Positions 26,692 through 35,070 of a stretch of 64,000 nucleotides of DNA are shown here, in pieces (the first letter of the stretch is position 1; each line of letters opens with the position of its first letter). Made by a program: the position numbers and the translations under genes. The stretch lies in assembly GCA_023435025.1 (NCBI GenBank), contig JAEYSE010000039.1:52518-116517 (forward strand). The letters run 5' to 3'. The notes below the pieces were generated by a model. That model worked only from the letters and a program-made list of their open reading frames with translations. It was not told the DNA's origin and ran no database searches. Origin of the DNA: Bacillota bacterium. GTDB taxonomy: Bacteria > Bacillota > Clostridia > Christensenellales > CAG-138.

Positions 26692-26818
26692 TGTTATTTG
26701 GTGAAGGGTAAATTCTCTTTATTTAATCAAGGCCGCATACATGTCATTCCGCCCGCCCGGGAACGGGTCATGAATGCCCAATTATAAGAAAATCCTGGGC
26801 AAAATACGGTGTTTTGTA

Positions 26819-26847
26819 TTGACATGTTTCGATTTGATTCATATAAT
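26819..26847 (+). promoter_or_regulatory. SigA-type promoter of the ars operon
   Basis: TTGACA (26819-26824), a 17-base spacer and TATAAT (26842-26847), both perfect consensus boxes. ArsR would be expected to bind over or just downstream of the -10. Confidence 0.85.
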
Positions 26848-26882
26848 GCTCATATCGACTTTTTTAGATTTGAGGTACCGGT

Positions 26883-27218
26883 ATGGAAAAGTATCTGAAA
26901 CATACAAAAGTGTTCAAGGCGCTGGGCGACCCCAAACGAGCGATGATTGTGGATATGCTCTCCTGCGGGGAGCTTTGCGCCTGTATGATTTTGGAGAAAT
27001 TCGATATGTCCCAATCCACACTGTCCCACCATATGAAGCTTCTGTGCGAATGTGGGCTGGTTAAGGGAAGAAATGAGGGGAAATGGACCTACTACTCATT
27101 GGATGATGATACCATCGGTAAAACAAAGCAGTTTTTCTGCACCATTACATCAGATAAGGAAAATTGTATTTGCAGAGAAAACAGAAATTGCTGTGAGGAG
27201 TGTGTTGAAAATGAGTAA
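26883..27218 (+). CDS. arsR: ArsR-family arsenic-responsive repressor
   Basis: 111 residues with a winged helix-turn-helix (MSQSTLSHHMKLLCECGLV as recognition region). CGELCAC at residues 28-34 matches the ELCxC arsenite-binding site in helix alpha3 of classical ArsR; an extra Cys28 can complete a three-Cys site. A Cys-rich C-terminal tail (CICRENRNCCEEC) is unusual and might bind additional metal. It should repress the operon in the absence of As(III). The gene overlaps the next by eight bases. Confidence 0.92.
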   Translation: MEKYLKHTKVFKALGDPKRAMIVDMLSCGELCACMILEKFDMSQSTLSHHMKLLCECGLVKGRNEGKWTYYSLDDDTIGKTKQFFCTITSDKENCICRENRNCCEECVENE

Positions 27219-27741
27219 ATGCTGTTGTTCCTCTGAGAATTGCTGTGGGCAGGTACAGCCGAAAAAGCCGATCAACATTGATTTTTTGTATCTGGACACG
27301 ACGATTTGCGGCAGGTGCCAGGATACAGAAAAGTCTCTGGATGAAGCGGTTTCCAGCGTTTCCGTGGTGCTTAATTCAGCGGGATATGAGGTCAAGGTAA
27401 ACAAGGCGAACATTACAACGAGGGAGTTGGCCATACAGTACCGGTTTATCAGCTCGCCTACCATTCGCGTGAACGGAAACGACATAGCCGTGCAGCTCCG
27501 GGAATCGGTTTGCGAGGACTGTGGAGATCTCTGCGGCGATACCGTGAATTGCCGCGTGTGGGTGTATAACGGTATCGAATATACAGCGCCGCCAAAGGAA
27601 CTTATCGTGGACGCCATCCTGCGGGAAGTATATAACGCCAAACAGAAAACACAGGAGCAGGACCCCTATCAGCTTCCCAAAAATCTAGAAACGTATTTTT
27701 CTTCGAAGGCTCGTAAGGACGAAACGGGTGATACGAAATGA
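27211..27741 (+). CDS. DUF2703 thioredoxin-like protein of the ars operon
   Basis: 176 residues. A Cys-rich N-terminus (CCCSSENCC) is followed by a DUF2703 domain: YLDTTICGRCQDTEKSLDEAV carries a CxxC at the position of a thioredoxin-like active site, then SSPTIRVNGNDI (cis-Pro loop region) and a second Cys cluster CEDCGDLCGDTVNCRVW. The family occurs repeatedly in ars operons, but its biochemical role is not established to my knowledge; a thiol carrier or As(III) chaperone is plausible. The ATG at 27211 overlaps arsR by eight bases, and its end overlaps acr3 by four. Confidence 0.8.
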   Translation: MSKCCCSSENCCGQVQPKKPINIDFLYLDTTICGRCQDTEKSLDEAVSSVSVVLNSAGYEVKVNKANITTRELAIQYRFISSPTIRVNGNDIAVQLRESVCEDCGDLCGDTVNCRVWVYNGIEYTAPPKELIVDAILREVYNAKQKTQEQDPYQLPKNLETYFSSKARKDETGDTK

Positions 27742-28799
27742 GCGGACAAAAAAAGCAAGGTATCGGTTTTTTTGAAAAATATCTGTCGGTTTGGGTACTG
27801 CTGTGTATGGCGGCAGGTATCCTGATTGGGAAATTCCTGCCCGGTATCCCGGCAGTTTTGGAAAAGCTCCAATACGTAGGGCAGAACCTCCCCATTGCAG
27901 TTCTCATTTGGGTGATGATCTATCCCATGATGATGAAGATTGATTTTCAATCCATCAAGAATGTAAGGAAAAATTCTTCAGGCATCCTCATCTCCAGCGG
28001 CAGCAGTTGGCTGATTAAACCCTTCCTCATGTTCGGGTTGGCGACCCTATTTTTTAAGGTCATCTTTCAAGTCTTCATCCCGGCGGACTTGGCGCAGGAT
28101 TTCGTAACAGGTGCTGTATTGCTGGGTGTAGCGCCCTGCACCGCAATGGTATTTGTTTGGAGTCATCTAACCAAGGGTGATCCCGCACATACGCTCGTAC
28201 AGGTTGCGGTCAACGACCTTTTGATCCTTGTGCTGTTTGTGCCGCTGGTGCAATTATTGCTGGGGGTAAACGGCGTTCATATTCCGTGGGATACCCTTGT
28301 CTTTTCCATCATTCTGTTTGTCGTGGTGCCTCTTACAGGCGGCGCGCTCACCCGCGTCCTTATAATTCGGAAGAAGGGCGAGCAGTATTTTAATAAAAAG
28401 TTTGTTCCCAGGTTTGACGGTATCACGACCTTGGGGCTGCTTCTCACCTTGGTCATCATCTTTTCTTTCCAAGGAGATATTATTTTAGAACAGCCTCTGT
28501 ACGTTTTGCTGATCGCGGTGCCGTTGATTCTGCAAAATGTGATTTCCGCCAATTTCACCTATCTGCTGTGCAAATGGACGAAGCAGCCGCACAACATAGC
28601 TGCCCCTGCCTCCCTGATCGCAGCCTCGGACTTTTTTGAGTTGTCGGTGGCGGTGGCAATCGCCCTGTTCGGCCCCGATTCCCCGGTGGTACTTGCATGC
28701 ACGGTGGGCGTACTGACCGAAGTTCCGGTCATGCTTCTGCTTGTGAGGTTTATAAATCGAACAGGAAGTTGGTTTGACAAAAATGCCATATCAAATTAG
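27738..28799 (+). CDS. acr3: ACR3-family arsenite efflux permease
   Basis: 353 residues with about ten membrane helices. Family signatures include VLLGVAPCTAMVFVWSHLTKGDP, whose Cys in APCTAMV is the essential Cys of ACR3 proteins, and LVQVAVNDLLILVLFVPLV. It exports As(III) from the cytoplasm, driven by membrane potential or, with ArsA, by ATP. The four-base ATGA overlap with the DUF2703 gene shows tight coupling. Confidence 0.93.
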   Translation: MSGQKKQGIGFFEKYLSVWVLLCMAAGILIGKFLPGIPAVLEKLQYVGQNLPIAVLIWVMIYPMMMKIDFQSIKNVRKNSSGILISSGSSWLIKPFLMFGLATLFFKVIFQVFIPADLAQDFVTGAVLLGVAPCTAMVFVWSHLTKGDPAHTLVQVAVNDLLILVLFVPLVQLLLGVNGVHIPWDTLVFSIILFVVVPLTGGALTRVLIIRKKGEQYFNKKFVPRFDGITTLGLLLTLVIIFSFQGDIILEQPLYVLLIAVPLILQNVISANFTYLLCKWTKQPHNIAAPASLIAASDFFELSVAVAIALFGPDSPVVLACTVGVLTEVPVMLLLVRFINRTGSWFDKNAISN

Positions 28800-29274
28800 A
28801 GAGATGCAAAAAGAAGACTGGGAACTGGTCAGGGAAATCTATCAACAGGGAATGGATACAAACCTTGCAACCTTCCAAACGGAGTGCCCTACTTATGATG
28901 AATTTGACCAATCGCATATGAAACAATGTCGTTTTGTGATAATAGACGGCAATACCATTGTGGGTTGGGCAGCCCTAACACCTGTATCCAGCCGCTGTGT
29001 GTATCGTGGCGTAGCGGAAGTCAGCATCTATATTCATAGCTCCTATAGAGGTAAGATGGCAGGAACTCAGTTATTAAGTTTTCTATCAGAGCAGTCTGAA
29101 AAAGATGGCATTTGGACACTGCAATCCGGAATTATGGCGGACAACACTGCAAGTATTCGTTTACATGAGAAGTGTGGGTTTCGTCAGGTGGGATTCCGTG
29201 AACGCATTGGGAAAGACCGCTTTGGACAGTGGCGTAATACTGTCCTCATGGAACGAAGAAGCAATCTGATTTAG
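28783..29274 (+). CDS. GNAT acetyltransferase, ArsN/phosphinothricin-acetyltransferase-like
   Basis: 163 residues in the phosphinothricin acetyltransferase branch: IREMQKEDWELVREIYQQGMDTNLATFQTE at the N-terminus, AEVSIYIHSSYRGKMAGTQLL as the acetyl-CoA loop, and LHEKCGFRQVGFRERIGKDRFGQW near the C-terminus. Relatives in arsenic operons (ArsN) acetylate the organoarsenical arsinothricin and confer resistance. Context supports that, but phosphinothricin or another amine remains possible. The ATG at 28783 is inside the end of acr3 (overlap 17 bases); a TTG nine bases upstream is an alternative. Confidence 0.75.
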   Translation: MPYQIREMQKEDWELVREIYQQGMDTNLATFQTECPTYDEFDQSHMKQCRFVIIDGNTIVGWAALTPVSSRCVYRGVAEVSIYIHSSYRGKMAGTQLLSFLSEQSEKDGIWTLQSGIMADNTASIRLHEKCGFRQVGFRERIGKDRFGQWRNTVLMERRSNLI

Positions 29275-29292
29275 TATGGAGGAGAAACTTGT

Positions 29293-29664
29293 ATGAAGAA
29301 AATGAAGATCTTTGAACCCGCCATGTGCTGCTCCACCGGAATTTGCGGCGTAGGCGTAGACCCCGAACTGCTGCGTATCTCCACGGTGCTGGAAACATTG
29401 AAAAAGCACGGTATACCCGTTGACCGCTTTAACCTCAACAGCGCACCGGCGGAATTTATCACGGACCAGACCATCAGCGCCTATATTAACGAGAAAGGGC
29501 CGGAGGGCTTACCCGCCGTGATGGTCGATGGCGTGATTGTAATCACAGGCCGGTATCCTACCAATGAAGAATTTACAAGTCTGCTCGACCTGTCCGAAGA
29601 AGTGCTGGGTAAGCAGAATAAGTCTGCATCCGGCGGCTGCGGCTGTAAGGGAGGCTGCTGTTAA
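29293..29664 (+). CDS. arsD: Arsenite metallochaperone ArsD
   Basis: 123 residues. Cys12, Cys13 and Cys18 (AMCCSTGIC) coincide with the As(III)-binding triad of characterised ArsD. A further pair pattern near the C-terminus, CGCKGGCC, is present in many homologues. ArsD passes As(III) to ArsA and raises its affinity. The next gene, arsA, starts two bases after this stop. Confidence 0.93.
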   Translation: MKKMKIFEPAMCCSTGICGVGVDPELLRISTVLETLKKHGIPVDRFNLNSAPAEFITDQTISAYINEKGPEGLPAVMVDGVIVITGRYPTNEEFTSLLDLSEEVLGKQNKSASGGCGCKGGCC

Positions 29665-29666
29665 AA

Positions 29667-31403
29667 ATGGATGTATTCGATCCCCGTAACATCAAGCTGA
29701 CAAAATTTCTCTTCTATACCGGCAAGGGCGGCGTTGGCAAAACCAGCGTCGCCTGTGCCACAGCCGTATCCCTTGCTGACAGTGGCAAGCGTGTGTTGCT
29801 TATCAGCACCGACCCGGCTTCCAACCTGCAGGACGTATTCTCGATGGTGCTTACCAACAGGGGAACGCCCATCCCCGGCATTCCGAATTTGGATGTAGCC
29901 AACCTCGACCCCATACAGGCTGCCGCAGAATATCGGGAGAGCGTGATCGCGCCTTATCGTGGTAAGCTGCCCGCATCTGTCATTAAAAACATGGAGGAAC
30001 AGCTTTCCGGCTCCTGCACCATAGAAATCGCGGCGTTCAACGAGTTTTCCGGCTTCATCACGGATGGTGAGGTGCAGCAGGAATACGACCATATTATTTT
30101 TGATACTGCGCCCACCGGACACACCCTGCGTATGCTTCAACTCCCGTCTGCGTGGAGCAATTTCATCAGCGAAAGCACCCACGGCGCATCCTGCTTGGGT
30201 CAGCTCTCCGGCTTGGAAAGCAAGAAAACCATTTACAAGCAGGCGGTTGAAACACTGGCAGACGGAAGCCTGACCACGCTGATTCTCGTCACCCGCCCCG
30301 AAACCGCGCCGTTCAAGGAAGCAGAGCGGGCTTCCGGCGAGCTTTCTGCATTAGGCGTCAACAATCAAACGTTGGTCGTCAATGGCGTATTGATGGAACA
30401 CAGCGACGCGTTATCCACCAGCTTATACGAAAAGCAGCAGTCCGCACTTGCCGGGATGCCGGAAAGCCTTCGAACGCTCCCGCTCCATGTGGTTCCTCTG
30501 AGGGCCTATAACGTCACAGGCCTGGAAAATGTACGTGCCTTGCTCAATACAGACCATGTGACCGCATGCACTGAAACGCTGAATGCCACCCATATCCCCA
30601 CGCTGAACGATGTGATAGACGAACTGGCGGTAGAGGGCAAGCGCGTCATCTTCACCATGGGCAAAGGCGGCGTAGGAAAGACAACCGTTGCCGCTGCTGT
30701 CGCGTTGGGGTTTGCAAAGCGTGGAGAAAAAGTTCATCTTACCACCACCGACCCTGCCGCACATCTGAAATTTGTGTTGGACGAAAGTTACGGCGTTTCT
30801 ATGAGCCATATCGACGAAGCCGAAGAACTGGGAAAATACCAGTCCGAGGTGCTTTCTAAAGCCCGTGCGTCCGGCATGAGCGACGAGGATATTGCCTATG
30901 TGGAGGAAGATCTGCGTTCTCCCTGCACACAGGAGATTGCCGTGTTCCGCGCCTTTGCGGAGATCGTGGAGAAAGCCGACGATCAGGTGGTGGTGATTGA
31001 TACCGCGCCTACCGGCCACACCCTACTATTGCTGGAATCCACGCAAAGTTACAATCACGAAATCCAGCGAACAAAAGGCGAAATCCCTGAATCAGTGAGG
31101 AGGCTCCTCCCGCGGCTGAAATCCGACGAAACTGAGGTTCTTATTGTGACCCTGCCCGAAGCAACCCCTGTTTACGAGGCCTTACGTTTGGAGGACGATT
31201 TGAAGCGGGCAGGCATAGCTGCACAGTGGTGGATTGTCAATCAATCCTTGTATGGCACGAACACCACCAATCCCATGTTGGCGGCAAAGGCGGCAAATGA
31301 GATTGAATGGCTTAACCGTATTGATGAACATGCGGACGGTAGATTTGCGATGATCGCGTGGAGTGCAGAGGAAATCAAAGGCGACCGCCTTTACATGCTA
31401 TGA
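29667..31403 (+). CDS. arsA: Arsenical pump-driving ATPase ArsA
   Basis: 578 residues with two homologous halves. Each half has a deviant Walker A (GKGGVGKT near residues 19-26 and 329-336) and a DTAPTGHT signature. The full-length duplicated form is the pump-type ArsA that energises the efflux permease, not the single-domain Get3 type. Cys residues near each DTAPTGHT segment provide candidate As(III) sites. Position directly after arsD fits ArsD-ArsA hand-over. Confidence 0.95.
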   Translation: MDVFDPRNIKLTKFLFYTGKGGVGKTSVACATAVSLADSGKRVLLISTDPASNLQDVFSMVLTNRGTPIPGIPNLDVANLDPIQAAAEYRESVIAPYRGKLPASVIKNMEEQLSGSCTIEIAAFNEFSGFITDGEVQQEYDHIIFDTAPTGHTLRMLQLPSAWSNFISESTHGASCLGQLSGLESKKTIYKQAVETLADGSLTTLILVTRPETAPFKEAERASGELSALGVNNQTLVVNGVLMEHSDALSTSLYEKQQSALAGMPESLRTLPLHVVPLRAYNVTGLENVRALLNTDHVTACTETLNATHIPTLNDVIDELAVEGKRVIFTMGKGGVGKTTVAAAVALGFAKRGEKVHLTTTDPAAHLKFVLDESYGVSMSHIDEAEELGKYQSEVLSKARASGMSDEDIAYVEEDLRSPCTQEIAVFRAFAEIVEKADDQVVVIDTAPTGHTLLLLESTQSYNHEIQRTKGEIPESVRRLLPRLKSDETEVLIVTLPEATPVYEALRLEDDLKRAGIAAQWWIVNQSLYGTNTTNPMLAAKAANEIEWLNRIDEHADGRFAMIAWSAEEIKGDRLYML

Positions 31404-31413
31404 GGAGGAAACT

Positions 31414-31821
31414 ATGGTAAAGGTCGCATTTATTTGTGTCCACAACTCCTGCCGTTCGCAGATCGCGGAGGCGTTGGGCAAACATCTTGCAAGTGATGTG
31501 TTTGAAAGCTATTCGGCAGGAACGGAGACAAAGCCGCAGATCAATCAGGACGCCGTCCGTCTGATGAAGCAGCTTTACGGTATCGACATGGAAAAAACGC
31601 AGCGTTCCAAACTGCTTTCGGAGATCCCCCCGGTTGATATTGTTATTACGATGGGCTGTAACGTCGAGTGTCCTTATCTGCCCTGCAAGCACAGGGAGGA
31701 TTGGGGGCTAGATGACCCGACTGGCAAAAGCGATGACGAATTTATAGCAGTCATACGTGAGATCGAGAGCAAAATCAAGCTGCTTGCAAATCGGATCAGG
31801 TTTAATAACTTGCAGGGATAG
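31414..31821 (+). CDS. arsC: Arsenate reductase, thioredoxin-coupled LMW-phosphatase type
   Basis: 135 residues. CX5R active site at residues 8-14 (CVHNSCR), and Cys82, Cys86 and Cys91 downstream supply the resolving pair used by pI258-type ArsC. It reduces arsenate to arsenite using thioredoxin, so the pump can export it. The ATG at 31414 has GAGGAGG upstream; an upstream in-frame start overlaps arsA. It is the last gene of the operon. Confidence 0.93.
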   Translation: MVKVAFICVHNSCRSQIAEALGKHLASDVFESYSAGTETKPQINQDAVRLMKQLYGIDMEKTQRSKLLSEIPPVDIVITMGCNVECPYLPCKHREDWGLDDPTGKSDDEFIAVIREIESKIKLLANRIRFNNLQG

Positions 31822-31926
31822 AAAGCCTGCGGTGGATGGTATCCTACAGCCAGTAAAGCTATGCGGTTGTATTGTAGCTGCTTGGTATGCCAACGCCTTT
31901 GGAAACAACGCGAAGAATAAGGAAAT

Positions 31927-31951
31927 GCACCAAAGGCCCGGCCTTTGGTGC
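31927..31951 (+). terminator. Hairpin after arsC
   Basis: Perfect 11-base arms GCACCAAAGGC / GCCTTTGGTGC around CCG. The T-run is missing (TTACCGG), so it may be a transcript-stabilising hairpin or a weak terminator. Confidence 0.5.
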
Positions 31952-32008
31952 TTACCGGTCGTCTATAAAATATGCTCCTTGCAGGCAGCCCGAAATATCG
32001 GAATTCGT

Positions 32009-32458
32009 CTATTTCTCCAAATATACGAATCCATTATTCTCCGTCTTTGTTTCTTTAAACCGCGTAAAGCCTAGCTTTTCATACAATCTGATGTTTTGCG
32101 GGCAGCGAATACTCGCATTGATTTCATATCTTGGTGCCGAATTGATCTCTTCTAGCTTTTTAATCATTGCGGTTCCAATACCCTGTCCCTGATAATCCGG
32201 ATGCACCAACGTTTTTCCGATATAGGATGTGCCACCTTTAACATATCCTCTAATCGAGCCAATAATCTGCCCATTTTCATTTACCGCTTTCAGGTATGTA
32301 AATGTCCTAAATTCTTCCTCCAACTCCTCTATTGTCTGGGTCATGGGCTCTATATTAAAATCATTAAATTCTTCTGCCTCTCTGCGAAATGCCTTATGCT
32401 GCACTTCAAGTATTATAGGTAAATCCTCTTTATTTGCTTTTGCTATTTCAATATTCAT
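32009..32458 (-). CDS. GNAT-family N-acetyltransferase
   Basis: 149 residues. The acetyl-CoA pyrophosphate loop is HPDYQGQGIGTAMI (consensus Q/R-x-x-G-x-G/A), followed by LYEKLGFTRFKE at the C-terminus, as in the RimI-like group. Substrate unknown. The ATG at 32456-32458 has GGGGGGAG upstream; a longer in-frame extension runs through the terminator of the neighbouring gene and is rejected. The gene converges with the ars operon. Confidence 0.85.
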   Translation of the reverse strand: MNIEIAKANKEDLPIILEVQHKAFRREAEEFNDFNIEPMTQTIEELEEEFRTFTYLKAVNENGQIIGSIRGYVKGGTSYIGKTLVHPDYQGQGIGTAMIKKLEEINSAPRYEINASIRCPQNIRLYEKLGFTRFKETKTENNGFVYLEK

Positions 32459-32558
32459 GATTATGCTCCCCCCAGGAAATTCCAGCTTGCTAAGCATATT
32501 CTTTTTCAACGACACCCAATTAATCATTATACAGATAACATCTATCGCAAACAAACAG

Positions 32559-32594
32559 AAAACCACCTTTGTCACGTCAGACAAAGGTGGTTTC
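32559..32594 (-). terminator. Terminator of the pnuC-nadR operon
   Basis: AAACCACCTTTGTC / GACAAAGGTGGTTT arms; on the minus strand followed by TCTGTTTGTTTG, about 105 bases past the nadR stop. Confidence 0.7.
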
Positions 32595-32698
32595 TACGTG
32601 GTGGGGCTACTGACTGATATTGTCAACATCATGTTCAATAGTAATGTTCAACTTCGCAACATTGCGCATATCCGAGGCGGGGAATACTGCCTTATTCT

Positions 32699-33727
32699 TT
32701 ATTGAATCTCATCGCCCAGACTTGACCATTTGCTGAATTTGTCTAAGACTTTTTTTACAGTGTTTATGCGCGCGTCAAGCGATCCTGTCAAAGTGATAAA
32801 TGGTATATTTCTCTGCAACAGGTCAGATTTGATCTTTTGTTGGAAGATACGGCGGTTTGTATCTCCGCTTCTGTCCCATGTGTCATCATAGGGGATATCG
32901 TCTGCACACAAGAACACCAAATCATAGCGCCGTTCGGCCGACTTTGCAAGCGCAATTAGTCTTTCTTCTGCAAATCCGTGATACTCCATAGCGAACATAT
33001 AAGTTGTGATGGCATTGGTATCGGTAAATAAATACTGATTCGCCTCAAAGAGTTTTTCCTGCTCACACAGCAAATGCCCTTGAGCAATTTCCGTCAGCTG
33101 CCAAGGCTCTAATCTTCTTCCTACTTGATGTTTTTCCCAATAATCTCTGCCATATTCCGGCATCCAGGCCGTATCATATTCAGATGAAAGTTTTTGCACA
33201 ATCGTCGTCTTTCCTGTTGACGGTGCTCCAACAAATGTAACATTGGTTATCAAATCGGCATACACCAGAGGATCTATGTATTCTCTGTACCTGTACGGAT
33301 TTTCTCGAATGACTGAAGCCGCAATAGGAAATGTCTTTCGATCAATATCAACGTTTCTGTTGGCACAGCTTAACGCTTCGCTGACGTGTTCCCCGTACGG
33401 CTCACTTGAATAGAAGTGCGTGATGCCCTTACCTGCCGTCATTTTAATAATATACTCGTTTTGAAGTTCCTTGATCCCATCGGAATACCCTGTATCTTCA
33501 GGCCCGCACCAACCCTTTATTACTTCAATGGGCGAATTTAGATATAACTTCTCAATCCACGCCGCGCGAACGTCCAATGGAATCTTTGTGGAGCTCGGTG
33601 CGTCATAAATAAGTACAATCAGTCTATCCATTTCCCTTAAAGCAGTGTCTATCACAAACTGATGTCCAGAATGAAAAATGGTAAATTTGCCAAGAAACAG
33701 GCCGACCTTCTCTGCTTTGTTATTCAT
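32699..33727 (-). CDS. nadR: NadR: NMN adenylyltransferase / ribosylnicotinamide kinase
   Basis: 342 residues. The N-terminal nucleotidyltransferase domain has GKFTIFHSGHQ near residues 13-23 (the H-x-G-H motif). The C-terminal kinase domain starts with a Walker A motif GAPSTGKTT (167-175) and contains MPEYGRDYW. It phosphorylates nicotinamide riboside to NMN and adenylates it to NAD. The Salmonella NadR DNA-binding domain is absent, so this form is purely enzymatic. It overlaps pnuC by eight bases: transport and trapping of the same substrate are coupled. Confidence 0.9.
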   Translation of the reverse strand: MNNKAEKVGLFLGKFTIFHSGHQFVIDTALREMDRLIVLIYDAPSSTKIPLDVRAAWIEKLYLNSPIEVIKGWCGPEDTGYSDGIKELQNEYIIKMTAGKGITHFYSSEPYGEHVSEALSCANRNVDIDRKTFPIAASVIRENPYRYREYIDPLVYADLITNVTFVGAPSTGKTTIVQKLSSEYDTAWMPEYGRDYWEKHQVGRRLEPWQLTEIAQGHLLCEQEKLFEANQYLFTDTNAITTYMFAMEYHGFAEERLIALAKSAERRYDLVFLCADDIPYDDTWDRSGDTNRRIFQQKIKSDLLQRNIPFITLTGSLDARINTVKKVLDKFSKWSSLGDEIQ

Positions 33728-34568
33728 GATCCGTGCCCCTTTTCCATATGCGCCATCCGTAAACGCTGTTCACCAAATACGCAACCCACATGATCAAAGT
33801 CGGTAGCGCCCAACTTACGCTCGATGGGTCTGCAATCATAACAACAGCCCACATAATGATCGTAATGACATTGGTAATCATCCAGAATATCCATTGTTCG
33901 GCGAAAGCCAATACCATAAATAATTGCGCGAGTATTTGGGTGACTTCGGTGGAGGAATCTAAAAACGCGCCAACGATGGCAGATTTTGCACCCAATACCT
34001 TTCCAAAGTAGCCGTAAATAGAAATATTACGCTTCATGACAGTAATAAACCAATGATCAATAAAATGAAGACACAGCCCTAATCCGGCGGCAAAGACTAA
34101 GCTAGCAATCATAACGCAAACGGTCTGCTTTACCGTCAGCCTACGCATTTTGACATCTGCTTTGCTCTGGTTTTTTAGCCTTGTTTTCCAGAACAGTACC
34201 CCGACGAACTGTGTTGGCAGAACATATGCTATATTGATGATCGCATCACCATAGTAACCAGAGCGATACGCAAGATACCCATACAAGATACTGTTTACAA
34301 TCCCGTACGTCCAATTTGAAATCTTCCCCTTTGCCGCAAGCACAACACAGAATATGCCGCTGATTGCGCTCAGAGGTGAAACCACCCAGTTAAGAAGTGT
34401 GCTTTCCGTATTGCTATAATCGGTTCCTGTGAGCGAAAAATAAATTGTTGCCGAAACAATGATTAGAAGAAAAGCGATAAGCCAGATTTGTTCAAATCGG
34501 CTCCAATATTTGAAGTCAATACTGAAAGTTGTTAAACGGCTAAGTTTCCTCCCAGGTTGATCGCACAT
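33720..34568 (-). CDS. pnuC: PnuC-family nicotinamide riboside transporter
   Basis: About 282 residues with seven or more membrane helices. PnuC features include WTYGIVNSILYGYLAYRSGYYGDAIINIAYVLPTQFVGVLFW in the first half and EQWIFWMITNVITIIMW in the second. It imports nicotinamide riboside by facilitated diffusion, trapped by NadR kinase encoded next. The ATG at 34566-34568 is preferred because AGAGGAA lies upstream; an ATG 24 bases earlier has no such site. The gene begins about 40 bases downstream of the ssrA terminator. Confidence 0.9.
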   Translation of the reverse strand: MCDQPGRKLSRLTTFSIDFKYWSRFEQIWLIAFLLIIVSATIYFSLTGTDYSNTESTLLNWVVSPLSAISGIFCVVLAAKGKISNWTYGIVNSILYGYLAYRSGYYGDAIINIAYVLPTQFVGVLFWKTRLKNQSKADVKMRRLTVKQTVCVMIASLVFAAGLGLCLHFIDHWFITVMKRNISIYGYFGKVLGAKSAIVGAFLDSSTEVTQILAQLFMVLAFAEQWIFWMITNVITIIMWAVVMIADPSSVSWALPTLIMWVAYLVNSVYGWRIWKRGTDHE

Positions 34569-34609
34569 CAGATATTCCTCTTTGCGATACATTGGTGGAG
34601 TACTATAAC

Positions 34610-34636
34610 AAAGACGAACTCTAAGAGTTCGTCTTT
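34610..34636 (-). terminator. Terminator of ssrA
   Basis: AAAGACGAACTC / GAGTTCGTCTTT arms on the minus strand, nine bases after the tmRNA CCA end. Confidence 0.85.
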
Positions 34637-34644
34637 GCGCATAT

Positions 34645-34993
34645 TGGTGGAGGCGGGGAGAGTCGAACTCCCGTCCGAAAACCCGTCCACAGGACCTTCT
34701 ACGAGCGTAGTTGGTGTTTTAAAATTCCCTCTACGCAGCCCCCACCAACAGGGTCAGCGCTTTGGTAGCTTCATAAATCCCACCTGCCGCAAAGCTTAGG
34801 CAGGCTCGTTCCCCACGATGATGACGCCCGGGTACCGGCCGTGGGCCTCCGGAGCCGAACGGTCACTGCTTAAGCAGCGACGGGAACGTAATTATCGTTC
34901 TCTGTTATTGTTTAAAGTCCAGTTATTACGCAGCCCGGCCTGCGGCTCGCTTATCCCATTTCCGCGATCCCCGTCGAAACCAGTTTCGCCCCC
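34645..34993 (-). ncRNA. ssrA: Transfer-messenger RNA (tmRNA)
   Basis: 349 bases, one-piece. The 5' end GGGGGCGAAACTGG pairs with the 3' end CGCCTCC before an encoded ACCA. The T-arm GACGGGAGTTCGACTCTCCC and the opening GGTTTCGACGGGG are characteristic. The resume frame ends ENDNYVPVAA then TAA (stop at 34870-34872), a typical degradation tag with hydrophobic AA terminus for ClpXP. The precise resume codon is uncertain because no Ala codon precedes it; ACA or ATA codons lie where GCA is usual. It rescues stalled ribosomes together with SmpB, encoded 1.5 kb away. Confidence 0.95.
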
Positions 34994-35011
34994 ATGGACC
35001 CGCATTGCGGG

Positions 35012-35038
35012 AAAAAGAGGCGGGTATATCCCGCCTCC
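35012..35038 (-). terminator. Terminator of lysA, lying at the 5' end of the ssrA transcript
   Basis: GAGGCGGG-ATATA-CCCGCCTC followed by T5 on the minus strand, 25 bases past the lysA stop and 19 bases before the mature tmRNA 5' end. Confidence 0.8.
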
Positions 35039-35041
35039 TAT

Positions 35042-35070
35042 AGTATACGCTATTTTCAATATTCAGTCAA
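35042..35070 (-). promoter_or_regulatory. SigA-type promoter of ssrA overlapping the lysA stop codon
   Basis: Minus-strand TTGACT (35065-35070), a 17-base spacer and TATACT (35042-35047). The -35 box includes the last codons of lysA. Initiation would fall right at the lysA terminator stem. Confidence 0.65.

Noticed and set aside
34593..35062. Genomic island inserted at the ssrA 3' end (pnuC, nadR, ars)
   Set aside because: ssrA 3' ends are common integration sites, but no second identical copy of the end and no integrase appear between 1 and 34.6 kb.
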